Below are positions 44,764 to 53,206 of a stretch of 64,000 bases of DNA, in pieces (the stretch's first letter is position 1; each line of letters opens with the position of its first letter). A model generated the notes under the pieces. That model was not told where the DNA came from. It made no database searches and saw only the letters and a program-made list of their open reading frames with translations. The translations under genes were made by a program, and so were the position numbers. This DNA comes from Paraburkholderia rhynchosiae (GTDB lineage Bacteria > Pseudomonadota > Gammaproteobacteria > Burkholderiales > Burkholderiaceae), in NCBI RefSeq assembly GCF_002879865.1, contig NZ_PNXY01000003.1, forward strand, positions 1 through 64,000, in the 5' to 3' direction.

Positions 44764-44921
44764 GGTCGATACTGCTACAAGGGTGAAGGCTTCGCGGCTC
44801 GGGCGACGTGCGGCGCGTGTCAGCGCCGGCTCGCAACGACGCGGCGCAGGCCGCGCTTTACACGCGTCGTTGACTGGCAAGCGCGTCGCCGAGAGTTGCC
44901 GCGCCGGTCAGCCGTCCAGAT

Positions 44922-45012
44922 AAAAAAGCCGCCTTCGTGGAGGCGGCTCGTACTTGGATTTCTGCTGAGGCTCAGCAGGAAGGTGGAGCGGGCGTTGCAA
45001 GTGCGCGTAAGG
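44922..45012 (-). ncRNA. Candidate small RNA or trmB leader ending in an intrinsic terminator
   Basis: On the minus strand a -10-like TACCTT (around 45011-45016) is followed by about 70 nt: an anti-Shine-Dalgarno-like run CTCCACCTTCCT, a near-perfect hairpin CTGCTGAG-C-CTCAGCAG, and then an 8-bp terminator stem (44927-44934 with 44941-44948) with TTTTTT. No gene lies upstream, so it is either an independent sRNA or an attenuated leader of trmB. Confidence 0.45.
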
Positions 45013-45169
45013 TAGCACAACGGAAAAGGGCGCGTCCAGACTCAGCGCGATTGGCGGGCACAGGAACCTGAGCCGAGATTACGTTTTAATAACGCGGAAT
45101 TGCCCTTCCTATGATTTAATCGTTCTGCAAGCCAATTCTTTCCACGATTAATTCACGCGAATATCCGTT

Positions 45170-45553
45170 ATGAGTAAGTACGCACACAATCACCGCGAAA
45201 CAAAAGCAGCAAAAGCCGGCTGGACCGCAATTGAGCCGGCTAGGGTTCCGACCACATCCAGCAATGCCCTTCGTGAAGCGATGTCGATTGAAGGCGTGCC
45301 GCTGACTCAATTCAACGATTTACTGTGGCTGATGGCGCAGGAGTCGGGCGGTGCGGCGAATCTGCGCAATCCGAAATCCGGCGCGCGTGGGTTGTACCAA
45401 TTGCTGCCGCCGCAATTTGAATTGAATCTGGACGGAGTCAAGTCGTTCGGTGATGCGATCGAAGAATGCCGCGGCGGTATTCGATATATTCTGGGCCGCT
45501 ATCACAATGCGGCGTCCGCGCGCGTGGCGTGGCAAGCGAATCAGTGGATTTGA
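45170..45553 (+). CDS. Small lytic-transglycosylase-like protein (SLT fold)
   Basis: A 127-residue protein whose C-terminal part reads LLWLMAQESGGAANLRNPKSGARGLYQLLPPQF, the Glu-Ser-Gly and G-x-x-Q landmarks of the SLT/goose-lysozyme fold. IRYILGRYHNAASARVAWQAN follows. There is no signal peptide, and the N-terminus is polar and disordered. It resembles single SLT domains of phage origin. It may act on murein only if exported by another route. Confidence 0.65.
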   Translation: MSKYAHNHRETKAAKAGWTAIEPARVPTTSSNALREAMSIEGVPLTQFNDLLWLMAQESGGAANLRNPKSGARGLYQLLPPQFELNLDGVKSFGDAIEECRGGIRYILGRYHNAASARVAWQANQWI

Positions 45554-45685
45554 GGCGCTACGCAACGTTTTTTTCGCGCGTGACTGAAGCGCGGAGGCGA
45601 GGAGCGGAAGCAGCGTGGAGCAGAACAAGTGAACCGCAGTGTGACAGATACTTTTGCCAGGGCAGATTGCAAGCCGGAAAGTATC

Positions 45686-45759
45686 TGGAGCGGGCGATGG
45701 GAATCGAACCCACGGCTCTAGCTTGGGAAGCTAGGGTATTACCATTATACGACGCCCGC
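45686..45759 (-). tRNA. tRNA-Gly (anticodon CCC)
   Basis: A 74-nt tRNA with encoded CCA. The acceptor GCGGGCG pairs with CGCCCGC. The anticodon stem CTAGC/GCTAG has loop TTCCCAA, giving anticodon CCC. The T-arm is GTGGGTTCGATTCCCAT. Confidence 0.95.
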
Positions 45760-45853
45760 AGAGCGCGCTATTTTACTCGCGAAAGGCCAGCGAGCGCAAA
45801 TTGCACCGCTGCCCTTGGTTATGCCACATCAAGCGAGGCCATGCCCAGCGGCG

Positions 45854-46417
45854 TCAGATCACGAAGTACGTGAGTTGAACGGCCGCACGCGTGACCACCA
45901 TCAGCAACACCTGCACGATCACGAACAGCAGAATCGGCGAGAGATCGATGCCGCCGAGATTCGGCACCACGCGCCGCAGCGGATTGAGAAACGGCGCGGT
46001 CAGTTGATACAGGATGGGCATGGCTGGCGAACGCGGATTGAGCCACGACAGCAGCGCCATCAGGATCGTCATCCAGATGATGAGATTAAGCGCCCACTTG
46101 ACCACCGTCAGCACGGCGACGATCAACAGCGTCGGCAGCAGCGTGAGCGGGTCGGCGCCCGTCAGCACCACCATCAGCACGACATAAACGATCGCCGCGA
46201 TCAGCGACGCGACAAGGCTCGCCCAGTCGATGCTGCGCGTGCTCGGCATGATGTGCCGCAGCGGCAGCACGATCCAGTTGGTAGCCTGCAACACGGCGTT
46301 CGTAACCGGGTTGTACGGCGGCATGCGCACGACTTGCAGCCACGCGCGCAGCAGCAACGCGGCGCCGAACAACGTGAAGATAGTGTTGAGCAGAAAACGG
46401 GCGATATCGCCAAACAT
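45854..46417 (-). CDS. yggT: YggT-family integral membrane protein
   Basis: A 187-residue protein with two YGGT repeats. Each has hydrophobic helices with RAWLQVVRMPPYNPVTNAVLQATNW and, in the second half, LLSWLNPRSPAMPILYQLTAPFLNPLRRVVP. The family is linked to osmotic stress and division in bacteria and plastids, but the mechanism is unknown. The usual partner proC is not next to it in this window. Confidence 0.85.
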   Translation of the reverse strand: MFGDIARFLLNTIFTLFGAALLLRAWLQVVRMPPYNPVTNAVLQATNWIVLPLRHIMPSTRSIDWASLVASLIAAIVYVVLMVVLTGADPLTLLPTLLIVAVLTVVKWALNLIIWMTILMALLSWLNPRSPAMPILYQLTAPFLNPLRRVVPNLGGIDLSPILLFVIVQVLLMVVTRAAVQLTYFVI

Positions 46418-46632
46418 CTCGTGTCCTTATGCTTCTGGTGACGGCCGTTGAACGGCCTGGGCGTCGGCGCTTTCCGTTGAGCGCGCCGGCGGTTTTTTGG
46501 GTTGCATGCGCCGTTTCCGCGGCCGCAAGCATTGCACAGTTGCTAAGGCTGACGACGTCGAGCCGTTGGTTCGACGTGGAACGCGGACTGCCAGCACAAT
46601 GCGCCGCGAAAGCCCGCCTCAGCCGCGCGTGG

Positions 46633-46953
46633 TCACACGGAAATTCTGATCTCGCTGATCAGAATCGCGCCGTTGCCGCCGTCGGTGTAATTCGGAATGT
46701 CGGCAAGAAGGCGCTCGGACGCCGGTTTGAAGACCTTGTAGAAATCGTCCGTGCTATCGAACAGGAAGTGGCCTGCGGCCACATACGGCGGCGGCGTGCC
46801 CGGCGGCCCCGCGTTGATGCCCACGTCCACGGACCAGCCCTTCAGCGACGGCCCGAACAGCTGCGCCGCGAGCGGCATGTGCGTGGTGCAGTAATAGTCC
46901 ACGTCGAAGTGGCCGTTTTCCCGGTACGGATAGAGGATGCTGACCTTGATCAT
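46633..46953 (-). CDS. EthD-domain protein
   Basis: A 106-residue ferredoxin-like-fold protein: MIKVSILYPYRENGHFDVDYYCTTHMPLA, then GPPGTPPPYVAAGHFLFDSTDDFYKVF. The Y-x-x-x-HMPL motif and length mark the EthD family, named for an ether-degradation gene. The actual substrate is unknown. It lies about 80 bases downstream of the DUF2520 gene on the same strand. Confidence 0.8.
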   Translation of the reverse strand: MIKVSILYPYRENGHFDVDYYCTTHMPLAAQLFGPSLKGWSVDVGINAGPPGTPPPYVAAGHFLFDSTDDFYKVFKPASERLLADIPNYTDGGNGAILISEIRISV

Positions 46954-47030
46954 TGTGCGTTCTCGTCTGTTGGTCCCGAAGCGAGGCGCCGGCGGATTGC
47001 GCGCGGCGCCGGACGTCACATTATCACGGC

Positions 47031-47960
47031 TTACTTGACGCTTGCACCTGCTGCCGCCTGATTCAGCGACCGGTTCAGCGATTCTTCGACCGCGTCGGCG
47101 ATCGCAGCGATCGCGGCGGGCGGCGTGGCGCGGCGTTGTGCGAGCGCGACCGCGCGCCGTGACAACAAGCCGTACAGCGCGGCATGGTCGCCGCCCAGGC
47201 CTTCGAACAGCGCCAGCTGCTTCTGCACGACGCTGATGTCGCCGCGTGACACAGGGCCGGCGAGCGCGTTCGGCAGACCCTTGTCGCGAGCGGTCTGGAT
47301 AGTCCCGGCGAGCATCGGCAGAAGCGCGCGCAGCGCGTCGTCCTCGGAAAAACCGAGGGTGCGCCATAGCGCAACGCATTCGGCAAGACTGCACAGCGCG
47401 AAGCTCGCCGCATAGTGCGCGGCACCGTGATACAGCATGCGGCCGCCCGCCGGGATCGACAGCGGATGGCAGCGCAGCGCCACGGCGAGCGCCGTCAGCG
47501 TGTCCTTCAGCGCGCCATCGGCCTCGATGGTCACCGAGCAGCCGGCGATACGTTCGAGGTCCGCAAACTCGCCGCTGAAGAGATACAGTGGGTGAAAGCC
47601 GCCGACCGCCGCACCCTGGTCGCGAGCCGGCGCCAGCAGTTCTACCGGCGACGCGCCGCTGCAGTGCACGAGCGCCTTGCCGTGCGCGCTGTCCGGGGCG
47701 AACCGCAGTGTGTGCGCTGACGTACCGATGCTGTCGTCGGGAACGGCTAAAAAGACAACATCCGCGGCGTCGACGACCTGTTGCGGATCGTCCAGCGCCA
47801 CGCATCCGGGGATTTGACCGGCGAGCTGGCTGGCGGACGCTGACGTTCGGCTCGTCACCGCCGTCACCGGGTAGCCAGCGCGGGAAAAGCCTGGCGCGAC
47901 GCATCGCGCGAGCCGCCCGGCGCCAATGAAGCCCAGGCGCGGCAGAGAGGATTCAGACAT
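47031..47960 (-). CDS. DUF2520 Rossmann-like dehydrogenase
   Basis: A 309-residue protein. The N-terminal NAD(P)-binding Rossmann fold has LGFIGAGRLARCVAPGFSRAG and VVFLAVPDDSIG. The C-terminal helical DUF2520 domain has GGRMLYHGAAHYAASFALCSLAECV. It is related to the ketopantoate reductase/6-phosphogluconate dehydrogenase fold; the substrate is unknown. ATG 47960 is chosen over the longer frame, which is Arg-rich and not protein-like. Confidence 0.8.
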   Translation of the reverse strand: MSESSLPRLGFIGAGRLARCVAPGFSRAGYPVTAVTSRTSASASQLAGQIPGCVALDDPQQVVDAADVVFLAVPDDSIGTSAHTLRFAPDSAHGKALVHCSGASPVELLAPARDQGAAVGGFHPLYLFSGEFADLERIAGCSVTIEADGALKDTLTALAVALRCHPLSIPAGGRMLYHGAAHYAASFALCSLAECVALWRTLGFSEDDALRALLPMLAGTIQTARDKGLPNALAGPVSRGDISVVQKQLALFEGLGGDHAALYGLLSRRAVALAQRRATPPAAIAAIADAVEESLNRSLNQAAAGASVK

Positions 47961-48208
47961 GTTTGCGGGCTCCAGGCGGGACGTGGACGGGAAAGCAGCA
48001 GTATCGCGCATTGGCCAGCGCGCGGCGCGATCCGTCGCGGCGGTTGTCAGATGAGTTTGCCGACGATATGTCGCCCGCTGTTCGTCATTGCGTCGCGCCC
48101 GCCCCGCGGGCTTGAAAACTGCGCACAATTTGCGCATGACCGGTTGGGCAGTGGCTGTTTATTGGGTACTCGCTTTGCAATTTCGCAATCGGATTCGGGG
48201 AGGTTACG

Positions 48209-48370
48209 ATGAGCATTTTTTCTTACCGGAAGCACTTGCGGTTTCTAACGCACGCGCAACGCCGTCGCTGGTGGGATCAGAAAAAACGTCTGAAGCCACG
48301 TGTGCGGATAAGCGGCGCTTATGTGCCGCCTAACGTGTCGCGCGAATTTGCGTATGTGAAAGTCGGCTGA
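48209..48370 (+). CDS. Short basic protein (53 residues)
   Basis: A 53-codon gene with a very strong ribosome-binding site (GGGGAGG six bases before the ATG) and its own terminator 25 bases after the stop. The product starts MSIFSYRKHLRFLTHAQRRRW, continues with KKRLKPRVRISGAYVPPNV and ends FAYVKVG. It is strongly basic with no recognised domain. The clear expression signals on both sides support it. Confidence 0.65.
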   Translation: MSIFSYRKHLRFLTHAQRRRWWDQKKRLKPRVRISGAYVPPNVSREFAYVKVG

Positions 48371-48395
48371 CTCCCCGCCGCGTCGAAATCAGAAG

Positions 48396-48425
48396 ATGCC
48401 CGGCCTTTGCGCCGGGCATTTTTAT
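48396..48425 (+). terminator. Terminator after the 53-codon gene
   Basis: A 9-bp perfect stem (48396-48404 with 48411-48419) has a 6-base loop and a following TTTTTATT. Confidence 0.85.
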
Positions 48426-48739
48426 TAGCTGTTGCTTTACGCCGTCAGCATTGAAGCTAATTTGTAATCAAAGATTACCGGGGCGGCGTCCGATGAACCG
48501 GCATCGGCCGTCGAGCACTGCTGGGCGCGTGCGAAAACCGGCGCAACGGCTTGATTCTCCACGACATTGGCAGTCTCCTGCACACCCCGCGCGCGGGTCA
48601 GCGCCGCGAAACCTTCCTGCCAATTGCAATTTGCAACAAATGTGCACAGCGTCGCGTGGCCTTTTTAGATAGATTGATTTCGTAGCATGTAACGCATGCG
48701 AAGTCGGCGACCTTCAATGGGCCGCGCCAGGAGAACAAA
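48425..48739. other. Intergenic stretch upstream of the Tyr/Pro-rich gene
   Basis: 315 bases without a convincing gene; the 73-codon frame at 48451 lacks a ribosome-binding site and reads as shadow. The last 100 bases are AT-richer and should hold the promoter of the secreted protein gene. Confidence 0.5.
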
Positions 48740-49036
48740 GTGAAAAAGATAGTTCCGTTTGTCGTTGCCGCCGCACTAGGCGTGGGGCTTGCCTCCGCCG
48801 CGCAGGCGCATGTTTCTGTCGGTATCGGTATTGGGGTACCGGTCGCGCCGGCTTATCCGGTTTATGCCGCGCCGCCGCCGGTGTACTATCCGCCGCCTCC
48901 GCCGGTCGTCTATGCGCCGCCGGTTTACTATCAACCGCCGCCAGTCGTGGTGGGCGGCTACTACGGTTATGGCCGCCCTTACTATCGCCATGGTTACTAT
49001 CGCGGCGGTTATGGCCATGGCTACTATCGGCGCTAA
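48740..49036 (+). CDS. Secreted Pro/Tyr/Gly-rich protein
   Basis: A 98-residue exported protein. The signal peptide MKKIVPFVVAAALGVGLASAAQA is followed by HVSVGIGIGVPVAPAYPVYA, PPPVYYPPPP repeats and a C-terminal GYYGYGRPYYRHGYYRGGYG tail. AGGAG lies six bases before the GTG start. Similar short proteins are common in Burkholderia envelopes; the function is unknown. A strong terminator follows. Confidence 0.75.
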   Translation: MKKIVPFVVAAALGVGLASAAQAHVSVGIGIGVPVAPAYPVYAAPPPVYYPPPPPVVYAPPVYYQPPPVVVGGYYGYGRPYYRHGYYRGGYGHGYYRR

Positions 49037-49092
49037 TCGCGTTAGCCGGTAGTGGCTAGTTTTCCGCAAATACCCGGCAGAAAGGATGTGTG

Positions 49093-49137
49093 AACGGCGT
49101 AATGCCGGCTTGATCGCCGGTTACGCCGTTTTTGTTT
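49093..49137 (+). terminator. Terminator after the secreted protein gene
   Basis: A two-part stem (49093-49102 with 49121-49130, and inner 49105-49109 with 49116-49120) leads into TTTTTGTTTT. Confidence 0.85.
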
Positions 49138-49229
49138 TGCACAGCGCCGGGTGAAGTCCGTCGACGTTCCAAAGCATTGGCGAAGCTGGGACAATGGCTG
49201 CCTCGCTACCGCTTTGGAGAATCCCGCCC

Positions 49230-50204
49230 ATGCCGCCGATGCAGCCACTCCCCGCTCCCACATTCGACGACGTACTTGACGCCGCCGCGCGTCTCGAAGG
49301 CATCGCGCATCACACGCCTGTGTTGACCTCCAGCACGTTCAACGAGCGTACCGGAGCGTCGGTGTTTTTTAAGTGCGAGAACTTTCAGCGGATGGGCGCC
49401 TTCAAGTTTCGCGGCGCATACAACGCCATCTCGCACTTCGACGCGGAGCAGCGCAATGCCGGCGTACTGACCTATTCGTCCGGCAACCATGCACAGGCCA
49501 TCGCGCTGTCGGCGCGCCTCGCCGGCATCCGTGCGACGATCATCATGCCGCACGACGCGCCAGCGGCCAAAGTCGCCGCGACCAAAGGCTATGGCGGCGA
49601 AGTCATCACCTACGACCGCTATAAGGAGAACCGCGAACAGATCGGCCGGCGGCTCGCCGAGGAACGCGGCATGACGCTGATCCCGCCGTACGATCATCCG
49701 CATGTGATCGCGGGGCAGGGCACCGCTGTGAAGGAGTTGATCGATGAAACCGGGCCGCTCGACATGTTGTTCGTGTGCCTCGGCGGCGGCGGACTGACTG
49801 GTGGCAGCGCGTTGTCCGCGGCGGCATTGAGCCCGGCGTGCACGGTGGTCGGCGTTGAGCCGGAAGCCGGCAATGACGCTCAGCAATCGCTGGCGCGCGG
49901 CGAGATCGTGCATATCGACACGCCGCGCACCATCGCCGATGGCGCCGCCTCCACCCATCTCGGCGACTACACGTTTGCGATCATCCGCAAACTGGTTGCG
50001 CGAATCGAAACGGTCACCGACGAGCAGTTGATCGAAACGATGCGCTTTTTCGCGCAGCGCATGAAGATCGTGGTCGAGCCGACCGGTTGCCTCGCGGCGG
50101 CGGCCGTGCTGAACGGCGTGGTGCCGGTGAAGGGCAAGCGCGTCGGCGTGGTGGTGAGCGGCGGTAATGTCGACCTCCCGAAGCTCGCACAGTATCTGGC
50201 CTGA
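49230..50204 (+). CDS. PLP-dependent threonine/serine dehydratase-like enzyme
   Basis: A fold-type II PLP enzyme of about 324 residues. The Schiff-base Lys is in GAFKFRGAYNAI. Substrate and phosphate loops are YSSGNHAQAIA and LGGGGLTGG, with VVSGGNVD near the C-terminus. It lacks the C-terminal ACT-like regulatory domains of biosynthetic IlvA, so it fits the catabolic threonine dehydratase, serine racemase or hydroxyaspartate ammonia-lyase group. Start 49230 has GGAG ten bases upstream; 49194 and 49239 are alternatives. Confidence 0.8.
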   Translation: MPPMQPLPAPTFDDVLDAAARLEGIAHHTPVLTSSTFNERTGASVFFKCENFQRMGAFKFRGAYNAISHFDAEQRNAGVLTYSSGNHAQAIALSARLAGIRATIIMPHDAPAAKVAATKGYGGEVITYDRYKENREQIGRRLAEERGMTLIPPYDHPHVIAGQGTAVKELIDETGPLDMLFVCLGGGGLTGGSALSAAALSPACTVVGVEPEAGNDAQQSLARGEIVHIDTPRTIADGAASTHLGDYTFAIIRKLVARIETVTDEQLIETMRFFAQRMKIVVEPTGCLAAAAVLNGVVPVKGKRVGVVVSGGNVDLPKLAQYLA

Positions 50205-50248
50205 TCGCGCTTTGCGGGCGTTCTGCCTGCCTGATTTGATCGACGCCG

Positions 50249-50271
50249 GCCCGCGACGCGGGCGGTTTTTG
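50249..50271. terminator. Terminator between dehydratase and LysE genes
   Basis: A 6-bp GC stem (50249-50254 with 50258-50263) is followed by GGTTTTTG on the plus strand, at the convergent junction. Confidence 0.6.
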
Positions 50272-50967
50272 TCAGCCCGCCGTTTGCGCAACTGGCGCCT
50301 GTTGAGCGGTTTGCAAGATCAGGTCGCGATAACCGTTCATGATCACGCTATATGAGAAGTAGGCGAACAGCAGCGCGGACAGCACATGGCAGGCGCGCAA
50401 CAAACCGGTGCCGGCACGTTTGCGGCCGTGACTGCCGAGCCCGCAGATAAAGATCGTCCAGCACAGGCCGCCGAGAAAAAAGCCGCCGAGGAACACCGGC
50501 GCCGTGGCGACGCTCGTCGCGCCGGCCTTGGCGATCAACGCGCCGCCCACCGCCGCGAACCACAGGATCGCCGACGGAGACGATACCGCCAGCAACACGC
50601 CGCGTAAAAAGCCACGCCATGCCGGGAGATGCGGTGCATCCGCGTTCGCCTCGCCGGCGACAGGTGGCGCCGAGGCTGGAAACATCGCTTCACGCGCCAT
50701 CTTCCACGTGAGAAAGAGCAGGACGGCCGCACCGCCGATCCACACGACCCAGCGCACCGATTCGAATCGCAGCAGCGCAGCCATGCCGGCAAGCGCGAGC
50801 GCTGCATAAATCAGATCGCCGACGCACGAGCCAAGGCCGAGCCAGAAGCCCGGTTTGAATCCGTGCGACAACGCGAGCGAAATCATCGCGACGTTCACGA
50901 GCCCGATGTCCAGACACAAGGACAAAGACAGGAAAAACCCGTCCGACATCATCGAAAAGGCGTGCAT
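50272..50967 (-). CDS. LysE/RhtB-family exporter
   Basis: A 231-residue membrane protein with six hydrophobic segments. The N-terminal GFFLSLSLCLDIGLVNVAMI and SHGFKPGFWLGLGSCVGDLIYAALA match the LysE superfamily, with G-x-x-x-G-x-x-x-G near helix 2. GVLLAVSSPSAILWFAAVGG is the conserved P-x-A/S motif. Such proteins export amino acids; the substrate is not readable. Confidence 0.8.
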   Translation of the reverse strand: MHAFSMMSDGFFLSLSLCLDIGLVNVAMISLALSHGFKPGFWLGLGSCVGDLIYAALALAGMAALLRFESVRWVVWIGGAAVLLFLTWKMAREAMFPASAPPVAGEANADAPHLPAWRGFLRGVLLAVSSPSAILWFAAVGGALIAKAGATSVATAPVFLGGFFLGGLCWTIFICGLGSHGRKRAGTGLLRACHVLSALLFAYFSYSVIMNGYRDLILQTAQQAPVAQTAG

Positions 50968-51032
50968 CCGCGCAACGGCTCCATCAGTTTTGTTATTCGG
51001 CTATGCGGTATCCGGTTATGCGGTCGGCGCGC

Positions 51033-52601
51033 TCACAGGCCCAGCTCGTTCCACAAACTGTCGATTCGCTGTTTCACTGCCGCGTCCATCTCGATTGGGC
51101 GACCCCATTCGCGATCGGTCTCGCCGGGCCATTTGTTGGTCGCGTCGAGCCCCATCTTCGAGCCCAGTCCCGCGACCGGCGAGGCGAAGTCGAGGTAGTC
51201 GATCGGCGTGCGGTCCACGAGCACCGTATCGCGCGTCGGGTCGACTCGCGTGGTAATCGCCCAGATCACTTCTTTCCAGTCGCGGATATTCACGTCCTCG
51301 TCCACCACGACGATGAACTTCGTATACATGAACTGCCGCAGGAAACTCCAGACGCCGAACATCACGCGCTTCGCGTGACCCGGATAGCTCTTCTTCATCT
51401 GTACGATGGCCATGCGGTAGCTGCAGCCTTCGGGCGGCAGATAGAAGTCGGTGATTTCGGCGAACTGCTTCTGCAGCAGCGGCACGAATACTTCGTTGAG
51501 CGCGACGCCGAGCACGGCCGGTTCGTCGGGCGGTTTGCCGGTGTACGTGGAGTGGTAGATCGCATCGCGGCGCATGGTGATGCGCTCGACTGTGAAGACG
51601 GGGAACCACTCCTGTTCGTTGTAGTAGCCGGTATGGTCGCCGTACGGGCCTTCGAGCGCGTGCTCGTAGGCAGCCGACGCACCCTTGGCGGGCCGCGGGG
51701 GAGCGCCCGCCGGAGCAGGCGCGGGTGCGCCTTCCTGCGGATAAATGAAGCCTTCGAGCACGATTTCCGCGCGCGCGGGCACCTGCAAGCCGTCGACGCC
51801 GGGCGTAAGGCATCTGGCGAGTTCCGTCCGGCCGCCGCGAAGCAAACCGGCGAACTGGTATTCCGAGAGCGTATCGGGCACCGGCGTGACCGCGCCGAGA
51901 ATCGTTGCCGGATCCGCGCCCAACACAACGGCGACCGGATATGGCTGGCCCGGATTCTTTAGCGCGAACTCGCGGAAGTCGAGCGCGCCACCGCGGTGCG
52001 CGAGCCAACGCATGATCAACTTGTTTCGTCCAATCACTTGCTGGCGGTAAATGCCGAGGTTTTGTCGGCTCTTGTTCGGGCCTTTTGTGACGGTCAGGCC
52101 CCACGTGATCAGCGGGCCCGCGTCGCCCGGCCAGCAGGTCTGAATGGGCAGCTTTTCGAGGTCGACGTCATTGCCTTCCCAGACGATTTCCTGGCAGGGC
52201 GGCGCGCTCACAGTCTTGGGCGCCATGTCCCACACGGCCTTGGCGAGCGAGAAGAGCTTGCCCGCGTCCTTCAGGCCTTTTGGCGGCTCGGGCTCTTTCA
52301 ATGCGGACAGCAGCCGGCCGACGTCGCGCAGCGACTCGAGCGCGGCGCCGTCGCCTTCCCCGGCCTGTGCGTCGATGCCCATGCCGAGCGCCACGCGGCG
52401 CGGCGTGCCGAACAGGTTGCCGAGAACAGGGAACGGATGCCGTTCCCTGTTCTCAAACAGCAAAGCCGGACCGCCGGCGCGCAGCACCCGGTCGCACACT
52501 TCGGTCATTTCCAGGATCGGCGAGACCTTTTGCGGGATACGGCGCAGCTCTCCGATCGTCTCGAGACGGCCGATGAAGTCACGCAAGTCTTTGTATTTCA
52601 T
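51033..52601 (-). CDS. ubiD: UbiD-family decarboxylase
   Basis: A 522-residue prenylated-FMN-dependent decarboxylase. UbiD decarboxylates 3-octaprenyl-4-hydroxybenzoate in ubiquinone synthesis. Landmarks include [83 protein letters not shown] and [26 protein letters not shown] Pro/Ala-rich loop (about 300-325) is an insert seen in Burkholderia. ATG 52601 is chosen over the extended frame. The gene contains a perfect 15-bp palindromic hairpin. Confidence 0.92.
   Translation of the reverse strand: MKYKDLRDFIGRLETIGELRRIPQKVSPILEMTEVCDRVLRAGGPALLFENRERHPFPVLGNLFGTPRRVALGMGIDAQAGEGDGAALESLRDVGRLLSALKEPEPPKGLKDAGKLFSLAKAVWDMAPKTVSAPPCQEIVWEGNDVDLEKLPIQTCWPGDAGPLITWGLTVTKGPNKSRQNLGIYRQQVIGRNKLIMRWLAHRGGALDFREFALKNPGQPYPVAVVLGADPATILGAVTPVPDTLSEYQFAGLLRGGRTELARCLTPGVDGLQVPARAEIVLEGFIYPQEGAPAPAPAGAPPRPAKGASAAYEHALEGPYGDHTGYYNEQEWFPVFTVERITMRRDAIYHSTYTGKPPDEPAVLGVALNEVFVPLLQKQFAEITDFYLPPEGCSYRMAIVQMKKSYPGHAKRVMFGVWSFLRQFMYTKFIVVVDEDVNIRDWKEVIWAITTRVDPTRDTVLVDRTPIDYLDFASPVAGLGSKMGLDATNKWPGETDREWGRPIEMDAAVKQRIDSLWNELGL
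52422..52454. repeat. Perfect 15-bp inverted repeat inside ubiD
   Basis: 52422-52436 and 52440-52454 are exact inverted copies with a 3-base loop, within the codons for [11 protein letters not shown]. The mRNA would fold into an unusually stable hairpin near codon 55. Confidence 0.8.
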
Positions 52602-52832
52602 CTGATGCGGGTTCAATGCCGGCGAGCGGCGGAAAGGGTGTGGCGCAACGGGGTTGGAGGCGCCAGAACGATTGTCGATTTTACCTGCGTTGGGTAGCGC
52701 ACGTAGATCGGCCGAACGGCCCAGGACGGAAGGACGAGGTGAAATTGCCGAAGACGCGCTTGCCACGGTCTTTTGGACGGTCCAGACGCGGGTCTTTATT
52801 ACAATTAGTTATACTTTTGCCTATTTATAGTG

Positions 52833-52861
52833 TTGACGATCTATAAAACCCTGCATAGAAT
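52833..52861 (+). promoter_or_regulatory. Consensus-like sigma-70 promoter
   Basis: TTGACG (52833-52838), a 17-base spacer and TAGAAT (52856-52861). Transcription would begin near 52868, giving a leader of about 340 bases before the transglycosylase gene. Confidence 0.7.
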
Positions 52862-52883
52862 CCGTCCACATTGGTTGCAGGGC

Positions 52884-52994
52884 GTGAACCTTTTTACCAC
52901 TGCCCCCGGTCCCATCAGACGCAACGCGTCACCGTATACCGAAGCCTGCACGATATACGACGGTCTTATTGATGTCCTCGCCAGCGTTAACTGA
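52884..52994 (+). CDS. Possible 36-codon leader peptide
   Basis: GTG 52884 to TGA 52992-52994, with CAGGG just upstream. The product would read VNLFTTAPGPIRRNASPYTE and end DGLIDVLASVN. The stop codon falls exactly in the loop/stem of the terminator at 52981, as in leader-peptide attenuation. No run of codons for one amino acid is obvious, so a chance frame within a non-coding RNA is the alternative. Confidence 0.3.
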   Translation: MNLFTTAPGPIRRNASPYTEACTIYDGLIDVLASVN

Positions 52995-53006
52995 CGCTGG
53001 TTTTTC
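52981..53006 (+). terminator. Intrinsic terminator within the leader of the transglycosylase gene
   Basis: A 7-bp perfect stem (52981-52987 with 52994-53000) is followed by TTTTTC. It would stop most transcripts of the 52833 promoter about 200 bases before the gene. Confidence 0.75.
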
Positions 53007-53206
53007 GCGTGGGAGCCACCGCCCGCATGTTTTCGACATGCCGCGGACTGCTTTTCAGGATGGCTCCCCACAAACGGTATTTGCCGTTTTCCCGACGTCG
53101 CTGCTGCCCTAACCAGACAGAGCGCGCGATGTCTTGACTCTGCGAACGTGTGTTACCGCCTGTTTGTCCGGCGGAGTTCGCGGATCATGCAACATGGGAG
53201 ATCTGA

